Part shown: piece by piece, positions 18,491 to 26,644 of the stretch
Layout of the letters: the number at the start of each line of letters is the position of its first letter
How positions within the stretch are numbered: the stretch's first letter is position 1
Origin: Streptomyces termitum
GTDB taxonomy: Bacteria; Actinomycetota; Actinomycetes; Streptomycetales; Streptomycetaceae
Assembly (NCBI RefSeq): GCF_014650175.1
Contig: NZ_BMUL01000007.1
Span: forward strand, 124,001-188,000
Direction of reading: 5' to 3'
Length of the DNA stretch: 64,000 nucleotides
Made by a program: the position numbers and the translations under genes
Notes under the pieces: model-generated
What the model saw: the letters and a program-made list of their open reading frames with translations, nothing else
Told to the model about the DNA's origin: nothing
Database searches by the model: none

Positions 18491-18615
18491 GGGATCCAGG
18501 ATCCCGAATCCAGAATCCAACATCCGGGATCTTGGATCCAAGATCCCGGATGTTGGATTCTGGATCCAGAGGCCGGATCCCGGATCCTGGGTCCCGGATC
18601 TTGGATCCAGAGCCC
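18491..18615. repeat. 7-bp tandem repeat tract (NGGATCC) with a 58-bp perfect palindrome
   Basis: From 18491 eleven consecutive heptads, then a 6-base unit at 18568, then about six more heptads to 18615, most matching NGGATCC with one or two changes. Positions 18508-18565 form a perfect inverted repeat of two 29-base arms without a loop, centred on the GGATCC at 18534-18539. The tract fills the space between the convergent P450 and PrmC-like genes. Confidence 0.88.
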
Positions 18616-18619
18616 GGAC

Positions 18620-19396
18620 CTACGAGAGGGTCGCGACGACCACCGTCGCCCCCCACTCCTCGTCGGCCACCACCCCGGCGCGCAGCCCGTGGGCCCCGAC
18701 CGCGCGGACCGCCGCCTCCGCCTGCCGCCCGCTCGTCTCGAACAGCAGGCGGCCGCCCGGCGCCAGCCACTCCGGCGCCCCGGCGGCCACCCGCCGCAGC
18801 ACGTCCAGCCCGTCCGCGCCGCCGTCCAGGGCGACCAGTGGCTCGTGCTCGCGGGCCTCGGCGGGCAGCAGCCCCACCTCGCCGCTCGGCACGTACGGCA
18901 CATTGGCGACGAGGACCTCGACCCGGCCGCGCAGCTCCCCGGGCAGCGGGGCGAAGAGATCGCCGCCGTACACCCGCCCGCCGCGCGGCTCCACGTTCCG
19001 CCGCGCGCAGGCGACCGCCGCCGGCTCGATGTCGGCGGCGTGCACGACGGCGCCCGCGACCCGGTCGAGGAGAACCGCCGCCGCCGCGCCCGAACCGCAG
19101 CACAGGTCGACGCAGACGGCGCCCGGCCGGGCCAGCGCCACCGCCCGCTCCACCAGGAACTCGGTGCGCCGGCGCGGCACGAACACCCCGGGACCCACCT
19201 CGATCCGCAGCCCGGCGAAGGCGGCCCACCCCACCACGTGCTCCAGGGGCTCCCCGGCCGCCCGCCGCCGGACCAGCGCGTCGAGCTCGCCGGGGCCGGA
19301 GGCGGCGCCGTACAGCAGCTCCGCCTCCTCCTCGGCGAAGACGCAGCCGGCCGCCCGCAGCCGCCCGACCACCGTCGCGTCCGCCACGTCAGACAA
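18620..19396 (-). CDS. PrmC/HemK-like protein-(glutamine-N5) methyltransferase, divergent paralogue
   Basis: Class I SAM-dependent methyltransferase related to PrmC, which methylates the GGQ glutamine of release factors. The 258-residue product has a helical N-terminal domain, the linker GEPLEHVVGWAAFAGLRIEVGPGVFVPRRRTE, SAM motif VDLCCGSGAAAAVL and a substrate motif reading NVPYVP, where genuine PrmC has NPPY. That change marks it as the PrmC-related subfamily, so release factors may not be the substrate. TTG 19396 overlaps the upstream gpx stop by 8 bases; GTG 19387, directly after that stop, is an equally possible start. Confidence 0.82.
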   Translation of the reverse strand: MSDVADATVVGRLRAAGCVFAEEEAELLYGAASGPGELDALVRRRAAGEPLEHVVGWAAFAGLRIEVGPGVFVPRRRTEFLVERAVALARPGAVCVDLCCGSGAAAAVLLDRVAGAVVHAADIEPAAVACARRNVEPRGGRVYGGDLFAPLPGELRGRVEVLVANVPYVPSGEVGLLPAEAREHEPLVALDGGADGLDVLRRVAAGAPEWLAPGGRLLFETSGRQAEAAVRAVGAHGLRAGVVADEEWGATVVVATLS

Positions 19397-19871
19397 GCAG
19401 GGCCTCGATCGCCGCCACGACCTCGGGCGCCTCCGGCTCGGTGCGCGGCCGGAACCGGGTCACCCCGCCGTCGGCGGAGATCAGGAACTTCTCGAAGTTC
19501 CACTGCACGTCACCGGCCTCGCCGGAGGCGTCCGCGACCTTCGTCAGCTCCGCGTACAGCGGGTGCCGGCCGTCGCCGTTGACCTCGGTCTTCGCCAGCA
19601 GCGGGAAGGTCACGCCGTACGTCGCCGAGCAGAACTCCGCGATCTCCTCGGCCGTGCCGGGCTCCTGCCCGAGGAACTGGTTGCAGGGCACGCCGACCAC
19701 GGTCAGACCGCGCCCGCCGTACGTCTTCTGAAGCCGCTCCAGGCCCTCGTACTGCGGGGTCAGACCGCACTTCGAGGCCACGTTCACGACCAGGACCGCG
19801 CGGTCCCGGAAGTCGGCCAGGGTGACCGGCTCACCGGCCGGCGACGTCAGCGGGATGTCGTACAGACTCAT
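19389..19871 (-). CDS. Glutathione peroxidase family (thiol peroxidase)
   Basis: Cytoplasmic peroxidase that reduces hydrogen peroxide or organic hydroperoxides. The 160-residue product has the family motifs NVASKCGLTPQYEGLE with a cysteine in place of selenocysteine, VVGVPCNQFLGQEPG and WNFEKFLI with the conserved Trp and Asn of the catalytic tetrad. As streptomycetes lack glutathione, the reductant is more likely thioredoxin or mycothiol; that is known biology, not seen here. ATG 19871 follows a GAGGAG site. Translationally coupled with the downstream PrmC-like gene. Confidence 0.93.
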   Translation of the reverse strand: MSLYDIPLTSPAGEPVTLADFRDRAVLVVNVASKCGLTPQYEGLERLQKTYGGRGLTVVGVPCNQFLGQEPGTAEEIAEFCSATYGVTFPLLAKTEVNGDGRHPLYAELTKVADASGEAGDVQWNFEKFLISADGGVTRFRPRTEPEAPEVVAAIEALLV

Positions 19872-19908
19872 GGGGGACTCCTCGTCGGGACTAGGGTGTG
19901 ATCACAGC

Positions 19909-20124
19909 ATGAGTGACGAACCACTGGCAATCGCCATCGATTCCGCCCCCGCCGGCCCGCGGCCCGTCCGCTGCCGGCTCTGCGGGCGCCCCCTCACCGG
20001 CGCCGGCTCCCGCCGTGCCGGACTCGGCCCCACCTGCGACGCCAAGCTCCACCCGCCCGCCCCGGAGATCCGCACCCGCCGCCACGAGGTCGCCCAGGAC
20101 ACCCTGCCGGGCCTGGAGGACTGA
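19909..20124 (+). CDS. DUF6011-type small zinc-finger protein
   Basis: A 71-residue protein with a treble-clef-like cysteine set: CRLCGRPLTGAGSRR then GLGPTCDAKL. This matches the DUF6011 pattern (CxxCGRPLTxxxSRxxGxGPxC), a short putative zinc-binding domain often found in phage and mobile-element proteins but also in chromosomal actinobacterial genes. The remainder is Pro/Arg rich and ends QDTLPGLED. ATG 19909 is used; the ribosome site is weak. It lies 112 bases upstream of the RNA ligase gene on the same strand. Function unknown. Confidence 0.7.
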   Translation: MSDEPLAIAIDSAPAGPRPVRCRLCGRPLTGAGSRRAGLGPTCDAKLHPPAPEIRTRRHEVAQDTLPGLED

Positions 20125-20236
20125 CCGGCCGCCGCCCGGTACCAGCGGGAAAAACATTGGGCCAGGGATTTCACGGTCCGCCACAGTGACCGGCGACGAG
20201 AGACGAAGCCGACCATCCCGAGCGGAGCACCGAACC

Positions 20237-21307
20237 GTGTCCACCCTGCGCGTCACCGCCGAGATCCTCACCGTCCATCCGCATCCGAACGCCGACGCCC
20301 TCGAACTCGCCCAGGTCGGGCTCTACCGCGCCGTCGTCGCCAAGGGCGCCTACCGGACCGGCGAGGCCGCCGTCTACCTCCCCGAGCAGGCCGTGCTGCC
20401 CGCCGCCCTCGTCGCCGAACTCGGCCTCACCGGACGGCTCGCCGGCCGCGCCTCCGACCGGATCAAGGCGGTCCGGCTGCGCGGGGAGCTCTCCCAGGGG
20501 ATCGTCTGCCGGCCCGCCGCCCTCGCGGACACCGACCTCGCCCGCGCCGCCGCCGACGGCACCGACTTCGCCGAGCGGCTCGGCGTCACCAAGTGGGTGC
20601 CCCCGATACCGCCGACCATGAGCGGCGAGGCCGAGCCCGCGCCCGACCTGCTGCCCTGGACCGACATCGAGAACCTCCACCGCTACCCCGGCCTCTTCGC
20701 CCCCGGCGAGCCCGTCGTCCTCACCGAGAAGATCCACGGCACCGCCTGCCTGCTCACCCACACCGCCGCCACCGGCCGCGTCCAGGTCTCCTCCAAGGGC
20801 TTCGGCGCCAAGGGGCTCGCGCTCCGGGAGGACCCGCGCAACCTCTACTGGCGGGCCGTCCGCGGCCACGGCCTGCCCGCCGTCGCCGCCCGGCTCGCCG
20901 ACCGCCTCGGCGCCACCCGGATCGGCCTCTTCGGCGAGGTGTACGGCTCCGGCGTCCAGGACCTCGGCTACGGCGCCGACGCCCGGAGCGAGCGCCTCGG
21001 CTACGCCCTCTTCGACGTGGCCGCCGAGATCGACGGCCACGTCCGCTGGCTGGACCCGGCCGCCGTCCTGGAGCCGGGCGAGGTCCCCCTCGTACCGCGT
21101 CTGTACGAGGGGCCCTACGACCCCGACGTCGTCCTCGCCCACGCGACCGGCACCGAGACCGTCTCCGGGCGCTCCGCCCACCTGCGGGAGGGCGTCGTCG
21201 TCCGGCCCGTCACCGAGCGGCACAGCCCCGTCACCGGCGGCCGGGCCGTCGCCAAGGCCGTCAGCCCGGCCTACCTCACCCGCAAGGACGGCACCGAGTA
21301 CGAGTGA
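20237..21307 (+). CDS. ATP-dependent RNA ligase, DRB0094 (Rnl5) family
   Basis: Predicted RNA ligase related to Deinococcus DraRnl, which seals 3'-OH/5'-phosphate RNA ends in duplexes. The 356-residue product has the N-terminal OB-like module of that family (STLRVTAEILTVHPHPNADAL ... GLYRAVVAKGAY ... AAVYLPEQAVLP) and then the nucleotidyltransferase core: motif I TEKIHGTAC with the lysine to be adenylated, motif III-like RIGLFGEVYGSGVQDLGYG, motif IV LREGVVVRP and motif V VAKAVSPAYL. GTG 20237 is chosen because the OB module starts there. No tRNA-repair partner such as a kinase-phosphatase is adjacent. Confidence 0.86.
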   Translation: MSTLRVTAEILTVHPHPNADALELAQVGLYRAVVAKGAYRTGEAAVYLPEQAVLPAALVAELGLTGRLAGRASDRIKAVRLRGELSQGIVCRPAALADTDLARAAADGTDFAERLGVTKWVPPIPPTMSGEAEPAPDLLPWTDIENLHRYPGLFAPGEPVVLTEKIHGTACLLTHTAATGRVQVSSKGFGAKGLALREDPRNLYWRAVRGHGLPAVAARLADRLGATRIGLFGEVYGSGVQDLGYGADARSERLGYALFDVAAEIDGHVRWLDPAAVLEPGEVPLVPRLYEGPYDPDVVLAHATGTETVSGRSAHLREGVVVRPVTERHSPVTGGRAVAKAVSPAYLTRKDGTEYE

Positions 21308-21322
21308 CCCGGGCCCGCGCCC

Positions 21323-22192
21323 TCAGCCCAGGGAGCGGAACAGGCCCTCCTGGACCACCGAGACGAGCATCCGGCCCTCCCGGTCGTAGATCCGGCCCCG
21401 GGCCAGTCCCCGGCCGCCGGTCGCGACCGGGGACTCCTGCTCGTACAGGAACCACTCGTCCGCCCGGAACGGTCGGTGGAACCACATCGCGTGGTCCAGC
21501 GACGCCAGGTCGAAGGAGCGCGGCCCCCACAGCGGCTCGACGGGCAGCCGCACCGCGTCCAGCAGCGTCATGTCGGAGGCGTACGTCACCGCGCAGGTGT
21601 GCACCAGCGGGTCGTCGCCCAGCGGACCCACCGCCCGCATCCACACCGCGCTGCGCGGGTCCGCGCCCTTCACCTCGTCCTTCGTCCAGCGCAGCCGGTC
21701 GACGTACCGGATGTCGAACGGCATCCGCCGCGCCATCCGCTCCAGCGCCTCCGGCAGCCCCCCGAGATGGTCGCGGACCTCGTCCGGAAGCGTCGGCAGC
21801 GTCTCCGGGTCCACCAGGTGCCGGGGCGGCAGCTGGTGCTCGAAGGCCGCCTCCTCCGGCTTGTGGAAGGAGGCCGTCAGATTGAAGATCGTCCGGCCCT
21901 CCTGCACGGCCGTCACCCGCCGGGTCGTGAACGACCGGCCGTCCCGCACCCGCTCCACCTGGTAGACGATCGGCACGCCGGGCCGGCCCGGCCGCAGGAA
22001 GTACGCGTGCAGCGAGTGCACCGGACGGTCCTCGTCCACGGTCCGCCCGGCCGCCACTAGGGCCTGCCCGGCGACCTGCCCGCCGAAGACCCGCTGGAGC
22101 GACTCCTGCGGACTGCGGCCGCGGAAGATGTTCACCTCGATCCGTTCGAGGTCGAGCAGGTCCACCAACCGGTCGGCGGGATTCGTCACCAC
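21323..22192 (-). CDS. tesB: Acyl-CoA thioesterase II
   Basis: Double-hotdog thioesterase hydrolysing medium- and long-chain acyl-CoA. The 289-residue product has the TesB pattern: FRGRSPQESLQRVFGGQVAGQAL in the first domain, SLHAYFLRPG, and in the second domain the catalytic Asp in ASLDHAMWFHRPFR, with a Thr region QESPVATGGRGLARG and the Gln in VSVVQEGLFR. Length matches the family. Start GTG 22192 (or the adjacent GTG 22189). It lies 12 bases after the helicase gene on the same strand, so the two may be co-transcribed. Confidence 0.94.
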   Translation of the reverse strand: MVTNPADRLVDLLDLERIEVNIFRGRSPQESLQRVFGGQVAGQALVAAGRTVDEDRPVHSLHAYFLRPGRPGVPIVYQVERVRDGRSFTTRRVTAVQEGRTIFNLTASFHKPEEAAFEHQLPPRHLVDPETLPTLPDEVRDHLGGLPEALERMARRMPFDIRYVDRLRWTKDEVKGADPRSAVWMRAVGPLGDDPLVHTCAVTYASDMTLLDAVRLPVEPLWGPRSFDLASLDHAMWFHRPFRADEWFLYEQESPVATGGRGLARGRIYDREGRMLVSVVQEGLFRSLG

Positions 22193-22204
22193 TGCGCTCC
22201 TCCG

Positions 22205-24718
22205 TTACAGCTGTCCGACGGACGTCACGCGGACGACCGCGCGCCCCTCCTCGTCGGAGGCGGCCAGGTCCACCTCCGCGCCGATGCCCCAGTCGTGGTC
22301 GTCGTTCGGGTCGGCGAAGGTCTGCCGGACCCGCCACAGGCCGTGCGCCGCGTCCTCCTCGATGGAGAGCAGCTTCGGACCGCGCGCGTCCGGGCCCGTG
22401 CCGAGGTCGTCGTACTCGTCCCAGTACGCGTCCATCGCCTCGCCCCACGCGTCCGCGTCCCAGCCGGAGTCGCCGTCCAGCGCGCCCAGCGCCGCCACGT
22501 CGTCCAGCGCCGCCAGCTCCACCCGGCGGAACATCGCGTTGCGCACCAGCACCCGGAACGCCCGCGCGTTCGCCGTGACCGGCTTGACCTGGTCGGCCTT
22601 CTCCTGGGCCTCCTCGGCCGTCTGGACCTCCGGATTGGCCAGCTGCTCCCACTCGTCGAGCAGCGAGGAGTCCACCTGCCGCACCAGCTCGCCCAGCCAG
22701 GCGATCAGGTCCTCCAGGTCCTCCGTCTTCAGGTCGTCCGGGATCGTGTGGTCCAGCGCCTTGTACGCGCTCGCCAGATAGCGCAGCACGATGCCCTCGG
22801 TCCGCGCCAGCTCGTAGTGCGAGGTGAACTCGGTGAAGGTCATCGCCCGCTCGTACATGTCGCGGATGACCGACTTCGGCGACACCGGGTGGTCGCCGAC
22901 CCACGGATGCGACTTCCGGTACACGTCGTACGCGTGCCAGAGCAGCTCCTCCAGCGGCTTCGGGTACGAGATCTCCTGGAGCCGCTCCATCCGCTCCTCG
23001 TACTCCACCCCGTCGGCCTTCATCTGCCCGACGGCCTCCCCGCGCGCCTTGTTCTGCATCGCGGCGAGGATCTGGCGCGGGTCGTCCAGCGTCGACTCCA
23101 CCACCGACACCATGTCCAGGGCGTACGAGGGCGACTCCGGGTCCAGCAGGTCGAAGGCGGCCAGCGCGAACGTCGACAGCGGCTGGTTCAGCGCGAAGTC
23201 CTGCTGGAGGTCGACCGTCAGACGGATCGTGCGGCCCTCCGCGTCCGGCGTCTCCAGCTGCTCCACCACGCCGCCGTCGAGCAGCGAACGGTAGATCGCG
23301 ATGGCCCGGCGGATGTGCCTGAGCTGGTTGCGGCGCGGCTCGTGGTTGTCCTCCAGGAGCTTGCGCATCGCGTCGAAGGCGTTGCCCGGCCGCGCGATCA
23401 CCGACAGCAGCATCGTGTGGGTGACCCGGAAGCGCGAGGTCAGCGGCTCCGGCTCGGAGCCGATCAGCTTCTCGAAGGTCGTGTCCGACCAGGCGACGAA
23501 GCCCTCCGGCGCCTTCTTGCGCACCACCTTGCGCCGCTTCTTCGGGTCGTCGCCCGCCTTCGCCAGCGCCTTCTCGTTCTCGATGACGTGCTCGGGCGCC
23601 TGCGCCACCACGAACCCGGCCGTGTCGAACCCGGCCCGGCCCGCCCGGCCCGCGATCTGGTGGAACTCCCGGGCCCGCAGCGTCCGCACCCGGTTGCCAT
23701 CGTACTTCGTCAGCGCCGTGAACAGCACCGTCCGGATCGGCACGTTGACGCCGACGCCCAGCGTGTCCGTCCCGCAGATCACCTTCAGCAGGCCCGCCTG
23801 CGCCAGCTTCTCCACCAGCCGCCGGTACTTCGGCAGCATGCCCGCGTGGTGCACGCCGATGCCGTGCCGCACGTAGCGCGAGAGGTTGCGGCCGAAGGAG
23901 GTGGTGAACCGGAAGTTGCCGATCATCTCGGCGATCCGGTCCTTCTCCTCCCGCGTGCACATGTTGATGCTCATCAGCGACTGCGCCCGCTCCACCGCCT
24001 GCGCCTGCGTGAAGTGCACGATGTACACCGGCGCCTGCCGCGTCTCCAGGAGCTCGGTGATGGTGTCCGTGATCGGCGTCAGCCGGTACTCGTACGACAG
24101 CGGCACCGGCCGCGTCGCCGACCGGACCACCGCCGTCGGCCGGCCCGTCCGCCGCGTCAGGTCCTTCTCGAACATCGACACGTCGCCGAGCGTCGCCGAC
24201 ATCAGCACGAACTGCGCCTGCGGCAGCTCCAGGAGCGGGATCTGCCAGGCCCAGCCCCGGTCCTGCTCCGCGTAGAAGTGGAACTCGTCCATCACGACCT
24301 GGCCGATGTCGGCGTCCTTGCCGTCCCGCAGCGCGATCGACGCCAGCACCTCCGCCGTGCAGCAGATCACCGGCGCGTCCGCGTTCACCGACGCGTCGCC
24401 GGTCAGCATGCCGACGTTCTCGGTGCCGAAGATCTTGCACAGGTCGAAGAACTTCTCCGACACCAGCGCCTTGATCGGCGCCGTGTAGAAGGTGACCTGG
24501 TCGTTGGCGAGCGCCGTGAAGTGCGCCCCCGCCGCCACCAGCGACTTCCCGGACCCCGTCGGCGTCGACAGGATCACGTTCGCCCCCGACACCACCTCGA
24601 TCAGCGCCTCCTCCTGCGCCGGGTAGAGCGAGATGCCCCGGCCCTCGGCCCAGGTGGAGAAGGCCTCGAAGAGGGCGTCGGGGTCGGCGGTCGGCGGCAG
24701 CTGATCGATAAGGGTCAC
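22205..24718 (-). CDS. Ski2-like DEAD/DEAH-box helicase with DUF3516 domain
   Basis: Large SF2 RNA helicase-like ATPase, 837 residues. N-terminal helicase core: Walker A TPTGSGKS (52-59), Walker B DEFH (144-147), motif III SATLGD, and motif VI HQIAGRAGRAGFD. The C-terminal half has no enzyme motif that I can name but matches the DUF3516 region found in actinobacterial helicases of this type (blocks such as LSTFALAAFDLLDPESPSYALD and FTEFTSHYELARTEGIVLRYL). A role in RNA processing or decay is inferred from the Ski2/Mtr4 relationship. ATG 24718. Divergent from the membrane hydrolase gene, with 132 bases between. Confidence 0.9.
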   Translation of the reverse strand: MTLIDQLPPTADPDALFEAFSTWAEGRGISLYPAQEEALIEVVSGANVILSTPTGSGKSLVAAGAHFTALANDQVTFYTAPIKALVSEKFFDLCKIFGTENVGMLTGDASVNADAPVICCTAEVLASIALRDGKDADIGQVVMDEFHFYAEQDRGWAWQIPLLELPQAQFVLMSATLGDVSMFEKDLTRRTGRPTAVVRSATRPVPLSYEYRLTPITDTITELLETRQAPVYIVHFTQAQAVERAQSLMSINMCTREEKDRIAEMIGNFRFTTSFGRNLSRYVRHGIGVHHAGMLPKYRRLVEKLAQAGLLKVICGTDTLGVGVNVPIRTVLFTALTKYDGNRVRTLRAREFHQIAGRAGRAGFDTAGFVVAQAPEHVIENEKALAKAGDDPKKRRKVVRKKAPEGFVAWSDTTFEKLIGSEPEPLTSRFRVTHTMLLSVIARPGNAFDAMRKLLEDNHEPRRNQLRHIRRAIAIYRSLLDGGVVEQLETPDAEGRTIRLTVDLQQDFALNQPLSTFALAAFDLLDPESPSYALDMVSVVESTLDDPRQILAAMQNKARGEAVGQMKADGVEYEERMERLQEISYPKPLEELLWHAYDVYRKSHPWVGDHPVSPKSVIRDMYERAMTFTEFTSHYELARTEGIVLRYLASAYKALDHTIPDDLKTEDLEDLIAWLGELVRQVDSSLLDEWEQLANPEVQTAEEAQEKADQVKPVTANARAFRVLVRNAMFRRVELAALDDVAALGALDGDSGWDADAWGEAMDAYWDEYDDLGTGPDARGPKLLSIEEDAAHGLWRVRQTFADPNDDHDWGIGAEVDLAASDEEGRAVVRVTSVGQL

Positions 24719-24850
24719 GTCACCATCTTGCCTGCATTCCGCTCCGATGAGGGAACCGGCCGTCGAACGTGAAGATCACGAACGATAGGCTGATCAGTCG
24801 ACCGGTCGCCGACGCGGCACCGGCAGGGGAGAAACGGGGCGGAACCGAAC

Positions 24851-25642
24851 ATGATGGGACCGGCGCACTCGCTGTCCGGAGCGGCGGCCTGGCTGGGCGT
24901 GGGAGCCGCCGCGGCCGCCCTCGACCGACCCATGCCGTGGCCGGTGCTCCTGGTTGGCGCGCTCATCTGCGCGGGCGCCGCCCTCGCCCCCGACCTCGAC
25001 CACAAGTCGGCCACCATCTCGCGGGCCTTCGGCCCCGTCTCCCGCACCCTCTGCGAGATCGTCGACAAACTCTCGTACGCCGTCTACAAGGCGACCCGCA
25101 GCTCCCACGACCCGCGCCGCTCCGGCGGCCACCGCACCCTCACCCACACCTGGCTGTGGGCCGTGCTCATCGGCGGCGGCGCGGCGGCCGCCGCCGTCAC
25201 CGGGGGCCGCTGGGCCGTCCTCGCGATCCTCTTCGTCCACCTCGTCCTCGCCGTCGAGGGCCTGCTCTGGCGGGCCGCCCGGATGTCCAGCGACGTCCTC
25301 GTCTGGCTCCTCGGCGCCACCAGCGCCTGGCTCCTCGCCGACGTCCTCGACCAGCCGGGCAACGGCGCGAACTGGCTCTTCACCGGCCCCGGTCAGGAAT
25401 ACCTGTGGCTGGGCCTGCCGATCGTCCTCGGCGCCCTCGTCCACGACATCGGCGACGCGCTCACCGTCTCCGGCTGCCCGATCCTGTGGCCCCTCCCCAT
25501 CGGCCGCAAGCGCTGGTACCCGCTCGGCCCGCCCAAGGGCATGCGCTTCCGGGCCGGCAGCTGGGTCGAACTGAAGGTCCTCACCCCCGTCTTCATGATC
25601 CTCGGCGGGATAGGCGGGGCGGCCGCCCTCAACCTCATCTAG
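24851..25642 (+). CDS. Membrane-bound metal-dependent hydrolase (YdjM/DUF457-like)
   Basis: Polytopic membrane protein of 263 residues in the family often labelled LexA-binding inner-membrane hydrolase. Putative metal ligands are in the expected order: MMGPAHSLSG (His6), ALAPDLDHKS (DLDH) and RSGGHRTLTHTW. About six hydrophobic segments follow, with a second His/Asp pair VHDIGDALT on a later loop. Substrate is unknown; a lipid or membrane substrate is likely by analogy. ATG 24851. The TAG stop merges into a terminator hairpin. Confidence 0.85.
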   Translation: MMGPAHSLSGAAAWLGVGAAAAALDRPMPWPVLLVGALICAGAALAPDLDHKSATISRAFGPVSRTLCEIVDKLSYAVYKATRSSHDPRRSGGHRTLTHTWLWAVLIGGGAAAAAVTGGRWAVLAILFVHLVLAVEGLLWRAARMSSDVLVWLLGATSAWLLADVLDQPGNGANWLFTGPGQEYLWLGLPIVLGALVHDIGDALTVSGCPILWPLPIGRKRWYPLGPPKGMRFRAGSWVELKVLTPVFMILGGIGGAAALNLI

Positions 25643-25675
25643 GGCCTGTCCGGCGAAGAACCGCCGGACAGGCCC
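25642..25675 (+). terminator. Terminator after the membrane hydrolase gene
   Basis: A perfect 14-bp stem GGGCCTGTCCGGCG / CGCCGGACAGGCCC with a 6-base loop, starting on the last base of the stop codon, followed shortly by a TTTT run. Confidence 0.85.
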
Positions 25676-25837
25676 CGGCGGCCTCCCCTTTTCCTCCCGG
25701 TCCTCCTCCGTCCTCCCGGGAATAACACGGTGTTATAGGCGAACGGGATTACCCCCGGGCGCGGCGCGTGCCCACTCTGGTTCCACCCACCCCCCACAGG
25801 AGGCGGCGCCTCCGGGGGCCGCCGGAGACGAGGAACC

Positions 25838-26563
25838 TTGCGTACGCACCGTTTATGGGCGGCCGCCGTCGCCGCGGCGCTCTCCGTGCTCGCCCTCTTC
25901 GCGCCCGCCGCCACCGCGGCGGACCCGGCGCCCGCCCGCGCCGGGGCCACGACCGTCCGGCCGATCATCGGGGGCGGCTACGCCCAGAGCGGCCCCTGGG
26001 CCGCCCGCCTGCTCTCGAACGGCCGCGAGACCTGTTCCGCGACCATCATCGCGCCCACCTGGATCCTGACGGCCAAGCACTGCGTCACCGGCGGCGGCCT
26101 GTCCTTCCGGATCGGCAGCCTGGACCAGTACAGCGGCGGCACCACCGCCAACGGCGTCCAGACCTACACCCACAGCGCCGACCTCGCGCTGGTCCGCCTG
26201 GACCGCTCCGTGAGCACCACCTACGCCCGGCTCGGCCAGCCCGGCTCGGTGACCGTCGGACAGAACGTCCAGGTCTACGGCTGGGGCGCCACCTCGCAGT
26301 GCGGCTCCGAGGCCAACTGCCAGTCCCGCTACCTCAAGGTCGCCAACGTGACGGTGACCAGCGGCTGCCGCGACGCCTACAACGGCTCCGCGATCTGCGC
26401 CCGGCGCGGTGACGGCATCACCGCCGGCGGGGACTCCGGCGGTCCGATGATGGCCGGCGGCGTCCAGGTCGGGGTCGCCTCCACCAGCGACCGCCAGACC
26501 ACCACCGCGTACACCAACGTGACGGCCTACCGCTCCTGGATCCAGTCGATCGCCGGCGTCTGA
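25838..26563 (+). CDS. Secreted trypsin-like serine protease (S1 family)
   Basis: Exported endopeptidase of 241 residues. A signal peptide (Arg-rich start, hydrophobic AAAVAAALSVLALFAP, cleavage near AATA-AD) is followed by a short propeptide ending before IIGGG, the new N-terminus of mature trypsins. The triad is complete: His in TAKHC, Asp in SADLALVRLD, Ser in GGDSGGP. Six cysteines fit three disulfides. The specificity pocket residues could not be assigned with certainty by eye. Start TTG 25838 follows an AGGA site. The SSI-type inhibitor at 62583 and the Tap-like peptidase at 4834 are other parts of an extracellular proteolysis set in the window. Confidence 0.92.
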   Translation: MRTHRLWAAAVAAALSVLALFAPAATAADPAPARAGATTVRPIIGGGYAQSGPWAARLLSNGRETCSATIIAPTWILTAKHCVTGGGLSFRIGSLDQYSGGTTANGVQTYTHSADLALVRLDRSVSTTYARLGQPGSVTVGQNVQVYGWGATSQCGSEANCQSRYLKVANVTVTSGCRDAYNGSAICARRGDGITAGGDSGGPMMAGGVQVGVASTSDRQTTTAYTNVTAYRSWIQSIAGV

Positions 26564-26578
26564 CCGCCGCACGGCACC

Positions 26579-26611
26579 GGTGACCCGTGCCCCCGCCGGG
26601 CACGGGTCACC
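26579..26611. terminator. Bidirectional terminator hairpin
   Basis: A perfect 14-bp stem GGTGACCCGTGCCC / GGGCACGGGTCACC with a 5-base loop, between the convergent serine-protease and flavo-iron-sulfur genes. Confidence 0.87.
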
Positions 26612-26644
26612 CCCGCTTTCCGGCCGGCTCCCGCCTCCCCGCCG

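Noticed and set aside
18491..18615. The NGGATCC array as a CRISPR array or a coding repeat
   Set aside because: Units are 7 bp without spacers, and the frames that read through it are shadows of flanking genes, so neither CRISPR nor a real peptide repeat is supported.
25642..25675. The GGGCCTGTCCGGCG inverted repeat as an insertion-sequence end
   Set aside because: It is a loop-bearing hairpin right at a stop codon followed by a short T-run, there is no partner end, transposase or target duplication nearby; a terminator explains it fully.
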